A stretch of 64,000 nucleotides of DNA from CAKSNH01 sp964422725 (lineage in GTDB: Bacteria; Bacillota; Clostridia; UBA1381). Positions 25,641 through 35,800 of this stretch are shown here, piece by piece. The notes under the pieces are model-generated. The model did no database searches and had not been told where the DNA came from. It worked only from the letters and a program-made list of their open reading frames with translations. A program made the translations under genes and the position numbers. The stretch covers positions 46,714-110,713 of the forward strand of contig CAYRCC010000002.1 of the NCBI GenBank assembly GCA_964422725.1, given 5' to 3'. Position 1 is the stretch's first letter, and each line of letters starts with the position of its first letter.

Positions 25641-26423
25641 ATGAATATTGAAGTTTTGGTTTCGGCGATGTACCGCACCGACGCCGATATATACAAACAA
25701 ATGAATTTGTACACCAATGCGGTTATTGTTAATCAGCACGACAAAAACGAAGTCTGCAATATGAGTATAAACGGCAAAAATGTTTTGTTTATAACCTGCA
25801 CCGATCGCGGTGTCGGCAAAAGCCGCAACCGCGCCGTTATGAGTGCAACCGCGGATATATGCGTTTTTGCCGACGAGGATATGACATTTTACGATAATTA
25901 CGCGCAGATAATTTCGGACGAGTTTGCAAAAAACAGTCGCGCCGAAGCAATTTTATTCAATATTGACGTAAAAAATGCCGACCGTCCCGTCGAAAAAATT
26001 TCAAAAAGCAAAAAAATGACTCTCCGCGATGCTATGCGTTACGGTATTCCGGCACTTGCGGTTAAACGCGAAGTTTTATACAAGAAAAACATTTCGTTCT
26101 CGCTTTTGTTCGGCGGCGGTGCAACATACGGCAGTGGCGAGGACACAATATTTTTCCGCGATATGCTGAAAAACAAAATGAACGTGTACATCTCCGGCAA
26201 GAAAATCGCTGTAACCGATGCCGCCGATTCAAGTTGGTTTAAAGGCTTTGACGATAAATTTTTTTCAGACAAAGGTGCGTTATACGCCGCAATGTTCGGT
26301 AAAAAAGCATATATCACTTCAATAATTACCGCTTACAGATGGCACAGAAAACTCGGAAATAACCATAAATTTCGGCACATTTTCAAAAATATGACAAACG
26401 GTATACGAGAATTTCTGTCATAA
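25641..26423 (+). CDS. Glycosyltransferase family 2-like protein
   Basis: A 260-residue protein with a compact GT-A-like core: INGKNVLFITCTDRGVGKSRN (N-terminal strand and loop, given in part), then SATADICVFADEDMTFYDNY, where DED occupies the DxD position. GGGATYGSGEDTIFF resembles the acceptor-side GGxxxxGxGED motif of several GT2 enzymes. The first GT2 strand is atypical, beginning IEVLVSAMYRTDADIYKQM. It is translationally close to the previous glycosyltransferase (2-bp gap), so both probably build the same glycan. Substrates unknown. Confidence 0.75.
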   Translation: MNIEVLVSAMYRTDADIYKQMNLYTNAVIVNQHDKNEVCNMSINGKNVLFITCTDRGVGKSRNRAVMSATADICVFADEDMTFYDNYAQIISDEFAKNSRAEAILFNIDVKNADRPVEKISKSKKMTLRDAMRYGIPALAVKREVLYKKNISFSLLFGGGATYGSGEDTIFFRDMLKNKMNVYISGKKIAVTDAADSSWFKGFDDKFFSDKGALYAAMFGKKAYITSIITAYRWHRKLGNNHKFRHIFKNMTNGIREFLS

Positions 26424-26471
26424 ATCATTTCGGTGCCTCATATAACAGTCAAAAAGGACTGAATTTGTATA

Positions 26472-27272
26472 ATGGAGTGTTTGATTATAACGGTCAGTAA
26501 CGAACCAAAACGGCGTTTCGGCAAACGCCGCATAAGGTGTCAGCGTTTAACCTACAACAACCACAGCGGCGGTGCAAATGTGCTTATTCTGCCGTACACC
26601 TATACAGAGCTTTGCAAAATGAGTGAGCGGCGGCTTTTTTCAAAGCTAAAAAAGCTGTCCGGCGAGATTTCGGGAAAATCAGTGTGCTGTTATGCCGACA
26701 AACGCATTGAGGATATCGCATATATGCTCGGTGCGCGCCGCTGCGACGGTTATCGGGTGATTATTGATTTGATAGATATTTTGGTGAGAAAGGCGGCAAA
26801 AAATATAGGTGCGGACTTAACTCAAATAGGCGTATACGACTATGCTTTCGGTGATTCCACAGCCGAAGTTATATCGAATTTATCAACGTGCTGCAACAAC
26901 GTATCATTATACACTCACAACGTTGATAAAGCGCTTAAAAGTGTACACCGAATTTATGATGACACCGGTATGCCGATAATTGTTACCGACAATTATGCAG
27001 ATTGGGCAAAACACCGCAAAATAGCCGTATTTATGAGTGATTTTGCGCAGAACTGCGAAAAACCGCAAATGCTGGCATTAGACGTATTCGGCGTTATTTC
27101 GGACAGCCGCGTAAAAAAAATAACCCAAATCAAATTTGACCTATGCAATGATTTTGACGACATTTTCGCACTCACTGACCAATCACCGACACAAAATACG
27201 GTGCAGTTTATTCTGGACACCGGTGCCGAGCTTAAACTCGGATATGATATAAAAATCGTCGGATACGAATAA
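26472..27272 (+). CDS. Unknown protein next to glycosyltransferases
   Basis: A 266-residue soluble protein that I do not recognise. A basic segment (KRRFGKRRIRCQRLTYN, about 13-29) precedes alternating strands and helices. One segment, IGVYDYAFGDSTAEVIS then VSLYTHNVDKALKSV and PIIVTDNYADW, has the look of a Rossmann-like nucleotide-binding fold without a clear glycine motif. The C-terminus is rich in beta strands. No signal peptide or membrane helix is seen. It lies 48 bp after the second glycosyltransferase; AAGGA is upstream of the ATG at 26472 but at a long spacing, so the start is uncertain. Confidence 0.6.
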   Translation: MECLIITVSNEPKRRFGKRRIRCQRLTYNNHSGGANVLILPYTYTELCKMSERRLFSKLKKLSGEISGKSVCCYADKRIEDIAYMLGARRCDGYRVIIDLIDILVRKAAKNIGADLTQIGVYDYAFGDSTAEVISNLSTCCNNVSLYTHNVDKALKSVHRIYDDTGMPIIVTDNYADWAKHRKIAVFMSDFAQNCEKPQMLALDVFGVISDSRVKKITQIKFDLCNDFDDIFALTDQSPTQNTVQFILDTGAELKLGYDIKIVGYE

Positions 27273-27374
27273 TGTAAAAATAACGCTTTATCGTTCTTGC
27301 CGTTAAAGTGCGGATAAATAAATTATAAATTTCGCATTAAAATGCTTATTGCAAAGTTTCGGCGGCACCGCTAT

Positions 27375-28523
27375 TCATACTTCAAGGAAGTAAGTATCGG
27401 GTCTGCTTTCGTCAAAACACTCATTGCACCACATTACAGTAATCATATCCGTACTGCCGATATTTTCTATGCTGTGCGTATACCCCGGCGGAATGTCCAC
27501 AATCTGCATTTTTTCACCGCTCACAAAATACTCTGTTATTTCACCGCTTCCGAGTCGGCGCAGACGTATCACTCCTGTTCCGCTCACTACGGCAAACTTC
27601 TCGTTTTTCGTATGATGCCAATGATTACCTTTTGTTATACCGGGTTTTGAAATATTTACACTGACTTGTCCGTTTTCGGTGCTTTTAAACAATTCCGTAA
27701 ACGAACCGCGCTCATCGCAGTGCATATGCGCATACGTTCCGAATCCGTTCTCCGGCAGACTGCTCAAATATGTGCTGTACAGCTTTTTGGAAAAGCTCCC
27801 CTCTGACATATCCGGAACAAAACCTCTTTCGCGGCTCGTTTTAAAATCATACAGCGTTTTTGTAAGCACACCGAGTGTTGTTTTATATATCGGTGTCACA
27901 CCGCAGAAAACACCGTCGTATTCGATTTCGTTCCCCTTTAACGCATTTATAAATGCATTTACAACATCGTCTATATAAACAAGCGATATTTCACGCTCTG
28001 TGTCACTTATCTCAATCGGCAAACCCCTCGCTATGTTATGGCAAAATGTCGCCACCGCACTGTTATAATTCGGTTTTGCCCATTTTCCGAACACGTTGCA
28101 CAGTCTGTACACAAACGTTTTTACGCCGTTTTCCCTGCCGTATTCAAAAACTGCCTTTTCTGCCGCTCTTTTGCTTTTACCGTAAGGATTATCAAGCTCC
28201 GCCTGCACTGACGACGTTATCAGTACAGGCGATTTGTTTTTGTTTCTTTTTAAGGTGTCCAAAAGCTGAAAGGTAAATCCGAAATTTCCGTCCATAAACT
28301 CACTTTCGTTTTCCGGACGGTTCACTCCGGCAAGATGGAATACAAAATCACATTCCCTACAGTATTCATCAAGCCGTTCGGGCGGGGTATCCCTGTTAAA
28401 TTCAAATATATTTATACCGCCAAGCTCACCGTATGTCTTATCCTTGCCGCCGCGTATGTTTTTCAGCGTTTCCGCAAGATTTTTCCCGATAAAACCATTT
28501 GCTCCGGTTATCAGAATATTCAT
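27375..28523 (-). CDS. capF: CapF-like bifunctional reductase/epimerase (SDR + cupin)
   Basis: A 382-residue two-domain protein. The N-terminal SDR part has ITGANGFIGKNLAE (about 4-17) as the NAD(P) loop, FVFHLAGVNRP and an active-site Y in NPYGKSKRAAEKAV. The C-terminal part (about 255-382) is a cupin with GNHWHHTKNEKF providing likely metal-binding histidines and DIPPGYTHSIENIG. CapF of S. aureus epimerises and reduces the 4-keto intermediate on the way to UDP-N-acetyl-L-fucosamine. CapE and CapG partners are not in this window. Length and domain order match CapF. It lies 12 bp downstream of the flippase gene, so the two are cotranscribed. Confidence 0.85.
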   Translation of the reverse strand: MNILITGANGFIGKNLAETLKNIRGGKDKTYGELGGINIFEFNRDTPPERLDEYCRECDFVFHLAGVNRPENESEFMDGNFGFTFQLLDTLKRNKNKSPVLITSSVQAELDNPYGKSKRAAEKAVFEYGRENGVKTFVYRLCNVFGKWAKPNYNSAVATFCHNIARGLPIEISDTEREISLVYIDDVVNAFINALKGNEIEYDGVFCGVTPIYKTTLGVLTKTLYDFKTSRERGFVPDMSEGSFSKKLYSTYLSSLPENGFGTYAHMHCDERGSFTELFKSTENGQVSVNISKPGITKGNHWHHTKNEKFAVVSGTGVIRLRRLGSGEITEYFVSGEKMQIVDIPPGYTHSIENIGSTDMITVMWCNECFDESRPDTYFLEV

Positions 28524-28535
28524 AGACCTGCCACC

Positions 28536-30047
28536 TCACACTCTTTCTTTGACAAAATGCTTTTTTACAGTTTCGCGCTCTGCGGTATTCAGTCCGATAA
28601 ACCACATACTCACAGCATATACCGCACAATAAACCGCAATATTCGCCGCAAGCGCGGCAATCGTGGTACAGCCGATAATGTGCTTTGCCGCCGCACCTGC
28701 CGCAACCGTCGCAAGCATTGCCGGTAACATCTTTAATATCTGTTTCCAGAAACAAATCATATCAAGTCCCATTTTTTTGTGGTAGTAAATATTCATAAAT
28801 AAACCGTTGCCGATAATCAAAGTCAGTGCCGTGCCGAACGCCGCACCGTCTATCCCCCATTTTCTTATACACGGAATACTCACAAATATATTACTCACCG
28901 CAACCGCAAGATATACAACCGACCGCGCTCTGTGCATATTTTTTGCACGCTGTATTTCTATACCGACATTTTGCAGCATCGGAATCGTCACAGGCAGCAT
29001 AAGAAACAGTCCGACTCTGTACGCACCGTAATATTCCTCACCCGCCCATATACTTATAAATTCTCTCCCGAACATTACATATCCCGACACCGCCAGTGCC
29101 GCAACAACAAACTGTATACGTCCTATTTGGGTAAACATACCCGTAATTGTCCTGTTGTCCTTTCCTGAGGCAACAAGCATATTAACTCTCGGCACAAACA
29201 CTCCCGATATATTAGTCGACAGTGATATATACATAGTGTTCAGCTGTGCCGCTATACCGTACACCGCCACAGCGGCAGTTCCCATCATTCTTCCGAGCAG
29301 CAGTTTGTCAACGCTCCAGTTTATCTGATCGACTATCATATTGATAAATATAAAAAACGTGAACACAAACATTTCCTTTAAAAGATTAAAATCAAAGCCT
29401 TTAAACGAAAACTTCATATTCAATCGTGTAAAACAATACCAAACATTCATTGCAAGCACAAAAACCGTCAAAAACGCACTCACCGAAACCATTCCCACAG
29501 AACCGTATCCGGCAAGCAGAAGCGGCAGTGTAAGAAACGGATTAAACAGCACACGCAAAAACTCTATCAGTCTTTGAAAGAAAAAACGCTCATGCGCCGT
29601 TATATGACTTGAAAAAACATTAGTAATAAATGTAAGTGCCATATTGAATATCATTACCGACATCAAAATACGTGCTTTTGTCAATTCCGCACCGCTGAGT
29701 CCGTCATCAAATATTTTGTCCGCATTAAACAGCATAACCGCTCCGCATAAAATGCAAATCAAGGCAATAGCCGAAAATATCAGCATAAACATACCGTTAA
29801 GCTTAGCTATTGCTCCGCTGTCCTCTTTCACTTTATATCCGGCGTAAAAACGCATATAGCCTGCCCCAAACCCAAAGCTGAGCAGTCCAAGATACGATAC
29901 AAGAGTGTACGCAAGCTGATAGAGTCCGTACTCGCTTTGACCGAGCAGTCTGAGCATTATCGGCGTGTACAATATGCTTGTAAGTATATAAACCGCTTGT
30001 GTGCAATACGCCAAAACCACGCCCGATTTTAATTGATTTATTTTCAC
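28536..30047 (-). CDS. Polysaccharide flippase (MATE/MVF superfamily)
   Basis: A 503-residue integral membrane protein with about 12-14 helices. QLKSGVVLAYCTQAVYILTS and LRLLGQSEYGLYQLAYTLVSY are characteristic of Wzx/RfbX-type exporters that flip lipid-linked repeat units across the membrane. The C-terminal half carries polysaccharide-synthesis C-terminal features (IPCIRKWGIDGAAFGTALTLI). The GTG at 30047 is chosen because AAAGGAG is about 9 nt upstream and the frame before it has no coding character. It precedes capF by 12 bp and follows an AraC-family gene by 134 bp. Confidence 0.85.
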   Translation of the reverse strand: MKINQLKSGVVLAYCTQAVYILTSILYTPIMLRLLGQSEYGLYQLAYTLVSYLGLLSFGFGAGYMRFYAGYKVKEDSGAIAKLNGMFMLIFSAIALICILCGAVMLFNADKIFDDGLSGAELTKARILMSVMIFNMALTFITNVFSSHITAHERFFFQRLIEFLRVLFNPFLTLPLLLAGYGSVGMVSVSAFLTVFVLAMNVWYCFTRLNMKFSFKGFDFNLLKEMFVFTFFIFINMIVDQINWSVDKLLLGRMMGTAAVAVYGIAAQLNTMYISLSTNISGVFVPRVNMLVASGKDNRTITGMFTQIGRIQFVVAALAVSGYVMFGREFISIWAGEEYYGAYRVGLFLMLPVTIPMLQNVGIEIQRAKNMHRARSVVYLAVAVSNIFVSIPCIRKWGIDGAAFGTALTLIIGNGLFMNIYYHKKMGLDMICFWKQILKMLPAMLATVAAGAAAKHIIGCTTIAALAANIAVYCAVYAVSMWFIGLNTAERETVKKHFVKERV

Positions 30048-30137
30048 TTTCCTCTCCTTTACCGCACAAAACCGCCAAAAGCTTTTACTCAAACCGGCTT
30101 TAACCGGCTTATATGTAGTCCTGACACAGACAATACC

Positions 30138-30160
30138 GCCGAAAATTTGTTGTTTTCGGC
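30138..30160 (-). terminator. Hairpin between AraC gene and flippase gene
   Basis: GCCGAAAA (30138-30145) and TTTTCGGC (30153-30160) form an 8-bp stem. No U-tract follows, so it may be an attenuator-like or processing hairpin rather than a terminator. Confidence 0.35.
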
Positions 30161-30181
30161 ATTTTGTCTGCAACATTAACG

Positions 30182-31093
30182 TTATTTGTTCAGCTTTTTT
30201 TCCTTTGCCGACTTTCTGAATTTCAGCGGAGTTATATCGGTATATTTTCTGAAAATATCGTTGTAACGCTGTTGACTGGAAAAGCCTACAGAAAGCGCAA
30301 CATCGCTGATTTTCATATCGGTGTTTGCCAAAAGTTCCTTAGATGCATTAACCCTCACCTGTAAAAGATAGCTCTTAGGACTTATTTTAAATTCGTTTTT
30401 GAAAGTGTGCGCAAAATAGCTTTCGCTGAGAAATACGTATTTTGCGACATCAGACAGCGTAAGCTCACGCGAATAGTTATTATCAATATATTCCTTTGCG
30501 ATATGCAAAAGCTCCTTTATTTTCAGTGAACGGCTCTTGATATTCTGCTCCCACTCATTTTTAAGTGTACGCGAAATAAGCACAAACAATTCCATTATAA
30601 GTAAGTGCGACATCAAATCTCCCCACATAAGGTCGAGGTCACGCTCACGCAGTATCTTTTCAAGCACCGAAATAATCTCATTTTTCTTGCTGAGGCGCAG
30701 ATGCAGAAACGCACCGGCACGGTCATCGTTGACAAATTCGATAAAGTCGTCAAGTGATGTATCTGAAATATTTGCACCCTTGGTGTCCTCAAACAAAAAG
30801 CTCAGCACTATAAATTCACAATTTTTCTCAGACTTTACGGTAAACTTATGCAGTTGGTGCGGTTTTATCATAATCATATCGTTCGGCTCAAGCACAACAT
30901 TGCTGTCCGCAACCTTAAACACCGACGACCCGCGTTTCATATATACAACCTCAAAATGGTCATGCTGGTTAGGCTCCATCGACCACGACGAATCGTGCAC
31001 CCGCTCAATCGACTTTACTATAACCGGCAAAAATTCCTGCTGCGCCAAAAACGCTTCCCAAGCCTTAGGCAGCTTTACCTCTGTTTCAGCCAC
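30182..31093 (-). CDS. AraC-family transcriptional regulator
   Basis: A 303-residue regulator. An N-terminal cupin sensor (about 30-110, with HDHFEVVYMKRGSSVFKV and MIKPHQLHKF) and a middle dimerisation region precede two helix-turn-helix motifs: LTLSDVAKYVFLSESYFAHTF and ISDVALSVGFSSQQRYNDIF. Such proteins usually activate sugar genes when bound to a ligand. The GTG at 31093 is chosen for GGAGG 7 nt upstream. Downstream on the same strand are the flippase and capF genes. The divergent gene is rodA, which is unlikely to be the target. Confidence 0.9.
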   Translation of the reverse strand: MAETEVKLPKAWEAFLAQQEFLPVIVKSIERVHDSSWSMEPNQHDHFEVVYMKRGSSVFKVADSNVVLEPNDMIMIKPHQLHKFTVKSEKNCEFIVLSFLFEDTKGANISDTSLDDFIEFVNDDRAGAFLHLRLSKKNEIISVLEKILRERDLDLMWGDLMSHLLIMELFVLISRTLKNEWEQNIKSRSLKIKELLHIAKEYIDNNYSRELTLSDVAKYVFLSESYFAHTFKNEFKISPKSYLLQVRVNASKELLANTDMKISDVALSVGFSSQQRYNDIFRKYTDITPLKFRKSAKEKKLNK

Positions 31094-31130
31094 TGTTCCG
31101 CCTCCATCCGACAAAAAATTCAACATATAT

Positions 31131-31159
31131 ATTATACATTTAAAAACAAAATTAGTAAA
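31131..31159 (-). promoter_or_regulatory. Promoter of the AraC-flippase-capF group
   Basis: Minus strand: -35 TTTACT (31154-31159), 17 bp, -10 TATAAT (31131-31136); the start codon is about 38 nt beyond the -10. Confidence 0.65.
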
Positions 31160-31291
31160 GCAAAATAAAAAAATTTATTATTTTGTTTGCTTATTGATAC
31201 ACTATTGTAGTATAATATTGTATATAATGCAAATATTTTAGCACACCCCCTCTTTCTGCAGGTGGGGATATTAACAAAGGAGATGGTTTTA

Positions 31292-32422
31292 TTGGTGAAA
31301 AAGCCAAGTCTTGAACAGTTCAAATCCTTTTTTTCGGGATTCGATTTGATACTTTTCACTCTTGCATCGACGGCGGCTATATTCGGAATTTTTGCAATAT
31401 ACTCCGCAACACGCAGTATGGAAAGCATCAGCAGTGTAATAGTACAGTCGGGCGCGTTTGTGCTGGGGCTTACCATTATGATACTTATAAGCTTGTTTGA
31501 TTACGAACAGTTTTCGATACTTATAAAGTATATTTATATAGCCTGCATTATACTGCTTATACTTGTACTTATTCCGGGTATAGGATATGCCGGCGAGTGG
31601 GGCGCACGCAGTTGGATAAGAATAACCAAATCAATAGGTTTTCAGCCGGCGGAGTTTGTAAAGCTCGGATTTACCGTAACGTTTGCGTACCACCTATCGA
31701 GAGTCGAAGAAGAAGTAAACAATCCGCTGCAGCTGCTTTTGCTGATAGCGCATTTGGGAGTGATTATTGCGCTTATAATGTTGCAACCGGATGCCGGTAC
31801 GGCAATGGTGTTCGGTTTTATGTTTGCGTGTATGCTTTTTGCGGCAAAGCTCTCGTATAAATACATTATTCCGGCAATAATTGCCGCGGCGGCATCGGTT
31901 CCGTTTATATACTTTTTCGTGCTGAGTAATTTTCAGAAAACGCGAATACACGTATTTTTAAATCCGGAAAGTGAACCGCTCAAGGGCGGATACAACGTGA
32001 TACAGTCTAAAATCGCTGTAGGTTCGGGGCAAATATTCGGCAAAGGCTATTTACAGGGAACGCAGAATCAAATGGAGTTTCTGCCTACAAAGCACACCGA
32101 TTTTATCTTCAGCGTAATTTCGGAGGAATTTGGCTTTATCGGCTCTGCAATAGTGGTACTGTTGCTTGTGTCGATAATTTTGTACTGTATTCATATTGCG
32201 CAGAACGCAAACACGTCGTTCGGCAAATATATATGCATAAGCATTGCGGCTATGCTGCTTTTTCACACAGTCGAAAATATAGGAATGTGTATCGGACTTA
32301 CTCCCGTAACGGGCATACCGCTGCCGTTCATCAGCTACGGCGGTTCATCGCTTTTGACAAATATGACCGCATTGGGACTTGTAATGAGTGTGTCACGACA
32401 AAGCGGAAACACAATGTTTTAG
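31292..32422 (+). CDS. rodA: RodA peptidoglycan glycosyltransferase (SEDS)
   Basis: A 376-residue SEDS-family membrane enzyme with about ten helices that polymerises lipid II for lateral wall growth. Family marks are FDYEQFSILIKYIYI, ARSWIRI, PAEFVKLGF, LQPDAGTAMVF, PLKGGYNVIQSKIAVGSG, FLPTKHTDFIFSVISEE and TPVTGIPLPFISYGGSS. The HTDFIFSV/GYNVIQS combination favours RodA over FtsW. TTG at 31292 (9 nt after AAGGAG) is chosen; the GTG at 31295 is the alternative. No mreBCD or pbp2 gene is next to it. Confidence 0.92.
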   Translation: MVKKPSLEQFKSFFSGFDLILFTLASTAAIFGIFAIYSATRSMESISSVIVQSGAFVLGLTIMILISLFDYEQFSILIKYIYIACIILLILVLIPGIGYAGEWGARSWIRITKSIGFQPAEFVKLGFTVTFAYHLSRVEEEVNNPLQLLLLIAHLGVIIALIMLQPDAGTAMVFGFMFACMLFAAKLSYKYIIPAIIAAAASVPFIYFFVLSNFQKTRIHVFLNPESEPLKGGYNVIQSKIAVGSGQIFGKGYLQGTQNQMEFLPTKHTDFIFSVISEEFGFIGSAIVVLLLVSIILYCIHIAQNANTSFGKYICISIAAMLLFHTVENIGMCIGLTPVTGIPLPFISYGGSSLLTNMTALGLVMSVSRQSGNTMF

Positions 32423-32435
32423 CAACTTTAAAAAG

Positions 32436-32499
32436 TGACGGATTTTTCATTAAGGACAAAGTCACTTGCCGCTGTCCGCAAACAGCGAAAATCCCGTCA
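32436..32499 (+). other. Nested inverted repeats in the rodA 3' region
   Basis: TGACGG (32436-32441) pairs with CCGTCA (32494-32499), with further A/T pairing inside. The enclosed sequence has GCTGT/ACAGC (32471-32485). Probably a stable 3' UTR structure. Confidence 0.4.
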
Positions 32500-32530
32500 A
32501 AAATTTCAAACGAAACCAATAAATGCACTC

Positions 32531-32561
32531 TGAGGCTGTCAGCAAAATACCGACAGCCTCA
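32531..32561 (+). terminator. Hairpin downstream of rodA
   Basis: TGAGGCTGTC (32531-32540) pairs with GACAGCCTCA (32552-32561), loop 11 nt; no strong T-tract. Its core resembles the galK terminator. Confidence 0.6.
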
Positions 32562-32732
32562 GCTACAGCCTTTTCAAACGTTTTTATCTATAATTCACAA
32601 AAATCTATAAAATCATTTTATACATATTTATTCAAACATTGTGTTTTTAAAGTCCTCAAGTTATGCAAAACCCCCAAAAATAATTTATTTTTTTCTGCCA
32701 TTTTTATCATAGTTATTTTGTTTGATTGATGT

Positions 32733-32738
32733 TATAAT
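32733..32738 (+). promoter_or_regulatory. -10 element of the second PL11 promoter
   Basis: TATAAT at 32733-32738. No convincing -35 lies 17 bp upstream (TAGTTA), again suggesting activator dependence, as at the first PL11 operon. Confidence 0.45.
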
Positions 32739-32785
32739 ATGCTTTAGCAAACTGTACAAACCGAAAGGAGGGCAGTCGTCATTTT

Positions 32786-32800
32786 TATGCATGGTGCATA
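32786..32800. promoter_or_regulatory. Short palindrome in the PL11 leader
   Basis: TATGCA (32786-32791), TGG, TGCATA (32795-32800). It could be an operator in the leader. It also embeds a four-codon ATG...TAG frame (32787-32801) that I consider incidental. Confidence 0.3.
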
Positions 32801-32854
32801 GCATTTTGGATAATTCAGTATCATTTTAAGAGAGAAAAGGAGTTTGGGATTTTT

Positions 32855-35800
32855 ATGTTCAAAAGAATTTTGGCTGTAATGCTTGCGGCAAGCGTATCGT
32901 TTTCGGCAAGTATCGTTATGCCTATGACAAACACCGCCCGCGCTGCAAGTGCACGCTATATGGAGGCACTTGACAGAGGACTTGTCGCTATGAAAACCGA
33001 TTCGGGCATCTATATGAGCTGGCGTTTGCTTGGCACGGAAAATTATAACACAAGCTTTAATGTCTACAAAAACAATTCTTTAATCGCAACAGTAAGTGAC
33101 AGCACAAACTATCTTGACACATCGGGTACAATAACCGATTCATACAGCGTTGCTCCGTCATCGGGGGCAAAATGCAGTGCGGTAACCGCTTTTTCAAGCG
33201 GCGAAAACTTCATTGACATTCCTCTTGCTCCGCTTGACGATTACATCGCACCCGACGGCACTGCATACGAATACGAGGCAAAGGACGCAAGTGTGGGGGA
33301 TTTGGACGGCGACGGTCAATACGAAATCGTAATTAAGCGTGAGGCTAACCGTCAGCACGCCGGCGCGGCAGGCTTTAACCACATGTACCTTGAGGCATAC
33401 GAAACGGACGGAACGGTGCTTTGGCGCATAGATATGGGACAAAATATGCGTGCTATGACTGAATTTTCTTTCTTGGTATATGATTTCAACAATGACGACA
33501 CAGCGGAAATTGCCTGTAAAACAGCTCCCGGCACTGTCGACGGCACAGGCAAATATGTGACGGCGGCAAGCCAAAGCTCGGCAATCAAAAACGCCGACAA
33601 CACAGCCGACTATCACGATTCAAACGGCTATATTCTGTCAGGTCCCGAATACTATACATTGTTTGACGGAAGAAACGGCGCAGCACTCGATACTATTATG
33701 TATCCTATGCTCCGCGGTACGGATTCAGCCAACACTCTAAACTACATCTGGGGTGACAACTACGGACACCGCGCGGAAAAATGTATGTCGGTTGTGGCAT
33801 ATCTGGACGGAGTAAATCCGAATATCGTTTTGTGGAGAGGTATTTATTTCGGACAAAGCAGATACGGTGACGGACGTACGGCAGCGGCGGCACTGAGCGT
33901 AAATTCTTCAAACAGACTGGTTGTGGGAAACCGCTTTGACACATGGTCGGGACAAAACGGCTACACAAACGGTAACGAGCAGTACATCGGACAAGGCAAC
34001 CACAACCTTACAGTCGGTGATGTTGACAACGACGGCTGTGATGAGGTTCTTTCCGGCGGTCTTTGCCTTGACCAGAATATGAAACCGCTGTGGTGTTCAT
34101 ACAGAGGGCACGGCGATGCACTGCATTTGGGCGAGTACGACCCGACAAACGATACTCTCGAATTTTTCACAGTTCACGAAGAAGGCAATTCAACCGCATA
34201 TGACGGTACAGCTCTTGACTACGGTATGACACTGTTCGATGCAAAAGACGGCACCGAAAGACTGCATATCGGAGCAACCGGCGACACAGGCAGAGGAGTT
34301 ATGGCAAATCTCGGTATGGGCGGTTATTATCAGATATGGGGAGTAGGCTGTTACAATGCAAACGGCGGCAACAGCTTTACGGAAAGCTCAATCGTGCCAA
34401 GCTCATACAACTTCCGCATTTTCTGGGACGGCGATATGTATGACGAGCTTTTGGATGCAACCAATCCGGCAAAAACATATACTCCTACCGTATTTAAATA
34501 CAATTCCTCGGCAAACGCAATGGAAACACTGTTTGTAAGCGATGAAACGCTCACAATCAACGGCACAAAAGCAACTCCTATTCTTCAGGCTGATATGTTC
34601 GGTGACTGGCGCGAGGAGTTTATAGCCGTAACAAACGACTATCAGGCTATAAGAGTATATACAACAAATATTCCGACAACAAATAAGCTGTACACGCTAA
34701 TGCACGATTCTATGTATCGTCAAGCGGTTGCATGGCAGAACCAATACTACAAACAGCCGCCGCACATCAGCTATTATGTGAGTGACAGCTATGATTCATA
34801 CGACCAAAGAGCCGTAAAGCCTAACATTCAAACGGTAAGCTATTCGGGGTCTTCCCCTTCGGCAACGGCAACCCCGATTAAATCCGGAGTAAAAACAAGA
34901 AATCCGAACTACATCATTGACGAGGACGGCGACTATTACACTGCACAAAGAAATATTGTCGGCGGTTCGGGTGTAGGCGGTCAGACAGGCTCGGACGTTT
35001 GGACATTTTCGGGATATACATACGGCTTTATGTCAGCCGCGGCACAGACAAACAAGTATTTCTGGAAAAGCGGCGGCGTAACAAACAACAACGGTAAATT
35101 CCTTATGTTTGCCGCAAACGGAAAAAATTCGACATTTACCGCTATGAACAACGCCGACGGTATATCCGCGACAGGCGTATTCAGCTTTGATTTTGCAATA
35201 CCTATGTCGTATTCAAATACAGGCTATGTCGCAAGGGGAAATGCAAACAGCTATGTATACCTCGGTGACGGTACGGATACGGATATTACATTCGGATTTA
35301 TTCCGACAATTTCAAATTCGGCAGTAACATCGGCAGACTTCACAATCAACGGCGAAACGGTTCACACCTTCACAAGCGGTGAGGCCGCACAAACCTGGAC
35401 ACACGTTGACTGTGTTCTTGACCACGATGCGAAAACAGCAAAAATAACCGCCTCATATGCTGACGGCACAACAAGCACTACCGAAACAACCTGGACCGAT
35501 GAGGACGAAATCTGTGCTGTCAAGGTAAATCCGGGAACTACGTGGGGTACAATTTTGCTTGATGAAATTAAGCTGTACGAAACAGACGGTATTTTGCAGG
35601 AATTCTGGTCAGAGGACTTTGAGGGCAGTGCACACAAATTCTCGCCTATAACCTCAGGCTACTCCGATTACACCTACCACACAACCGACCCGTCAACAGC
35701 AAATTCGTTAAACTCAACAGTTTACGGAGTAGGCTCGCGCGCCGGCGGTGATACGGGAGTACAGTCATCGGCAATCGGCGGTTCGGCTTACAAAAACATA

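Larger units (their letters stand above)
32423..32854. other. Intergenic region rodA / second PL11 gene
   Basis: 432 bp without a gene. It holds nested hairpins just after rodA (32436-32499), a terminator (32531-32561), an AT-rich stretch, a -10 element (32733-32738) and a leader of about 110 nt containing an SD-like AAAGGAGGG (about 32764-32772) not attached to a credible start, and a palindrome (32786-32800). Confidence 0.55.

Noticed and set aside
32787..32801. Four-codon leader peptide ATG-CAT-GGT-GCA-TAG before the second PL11
   Set aside because: The strong SD-like AAAGGAGGG is too far upstream (about 14 nt) and the codons carry no regulatory amino-acid run; more likely part of a palindrome.
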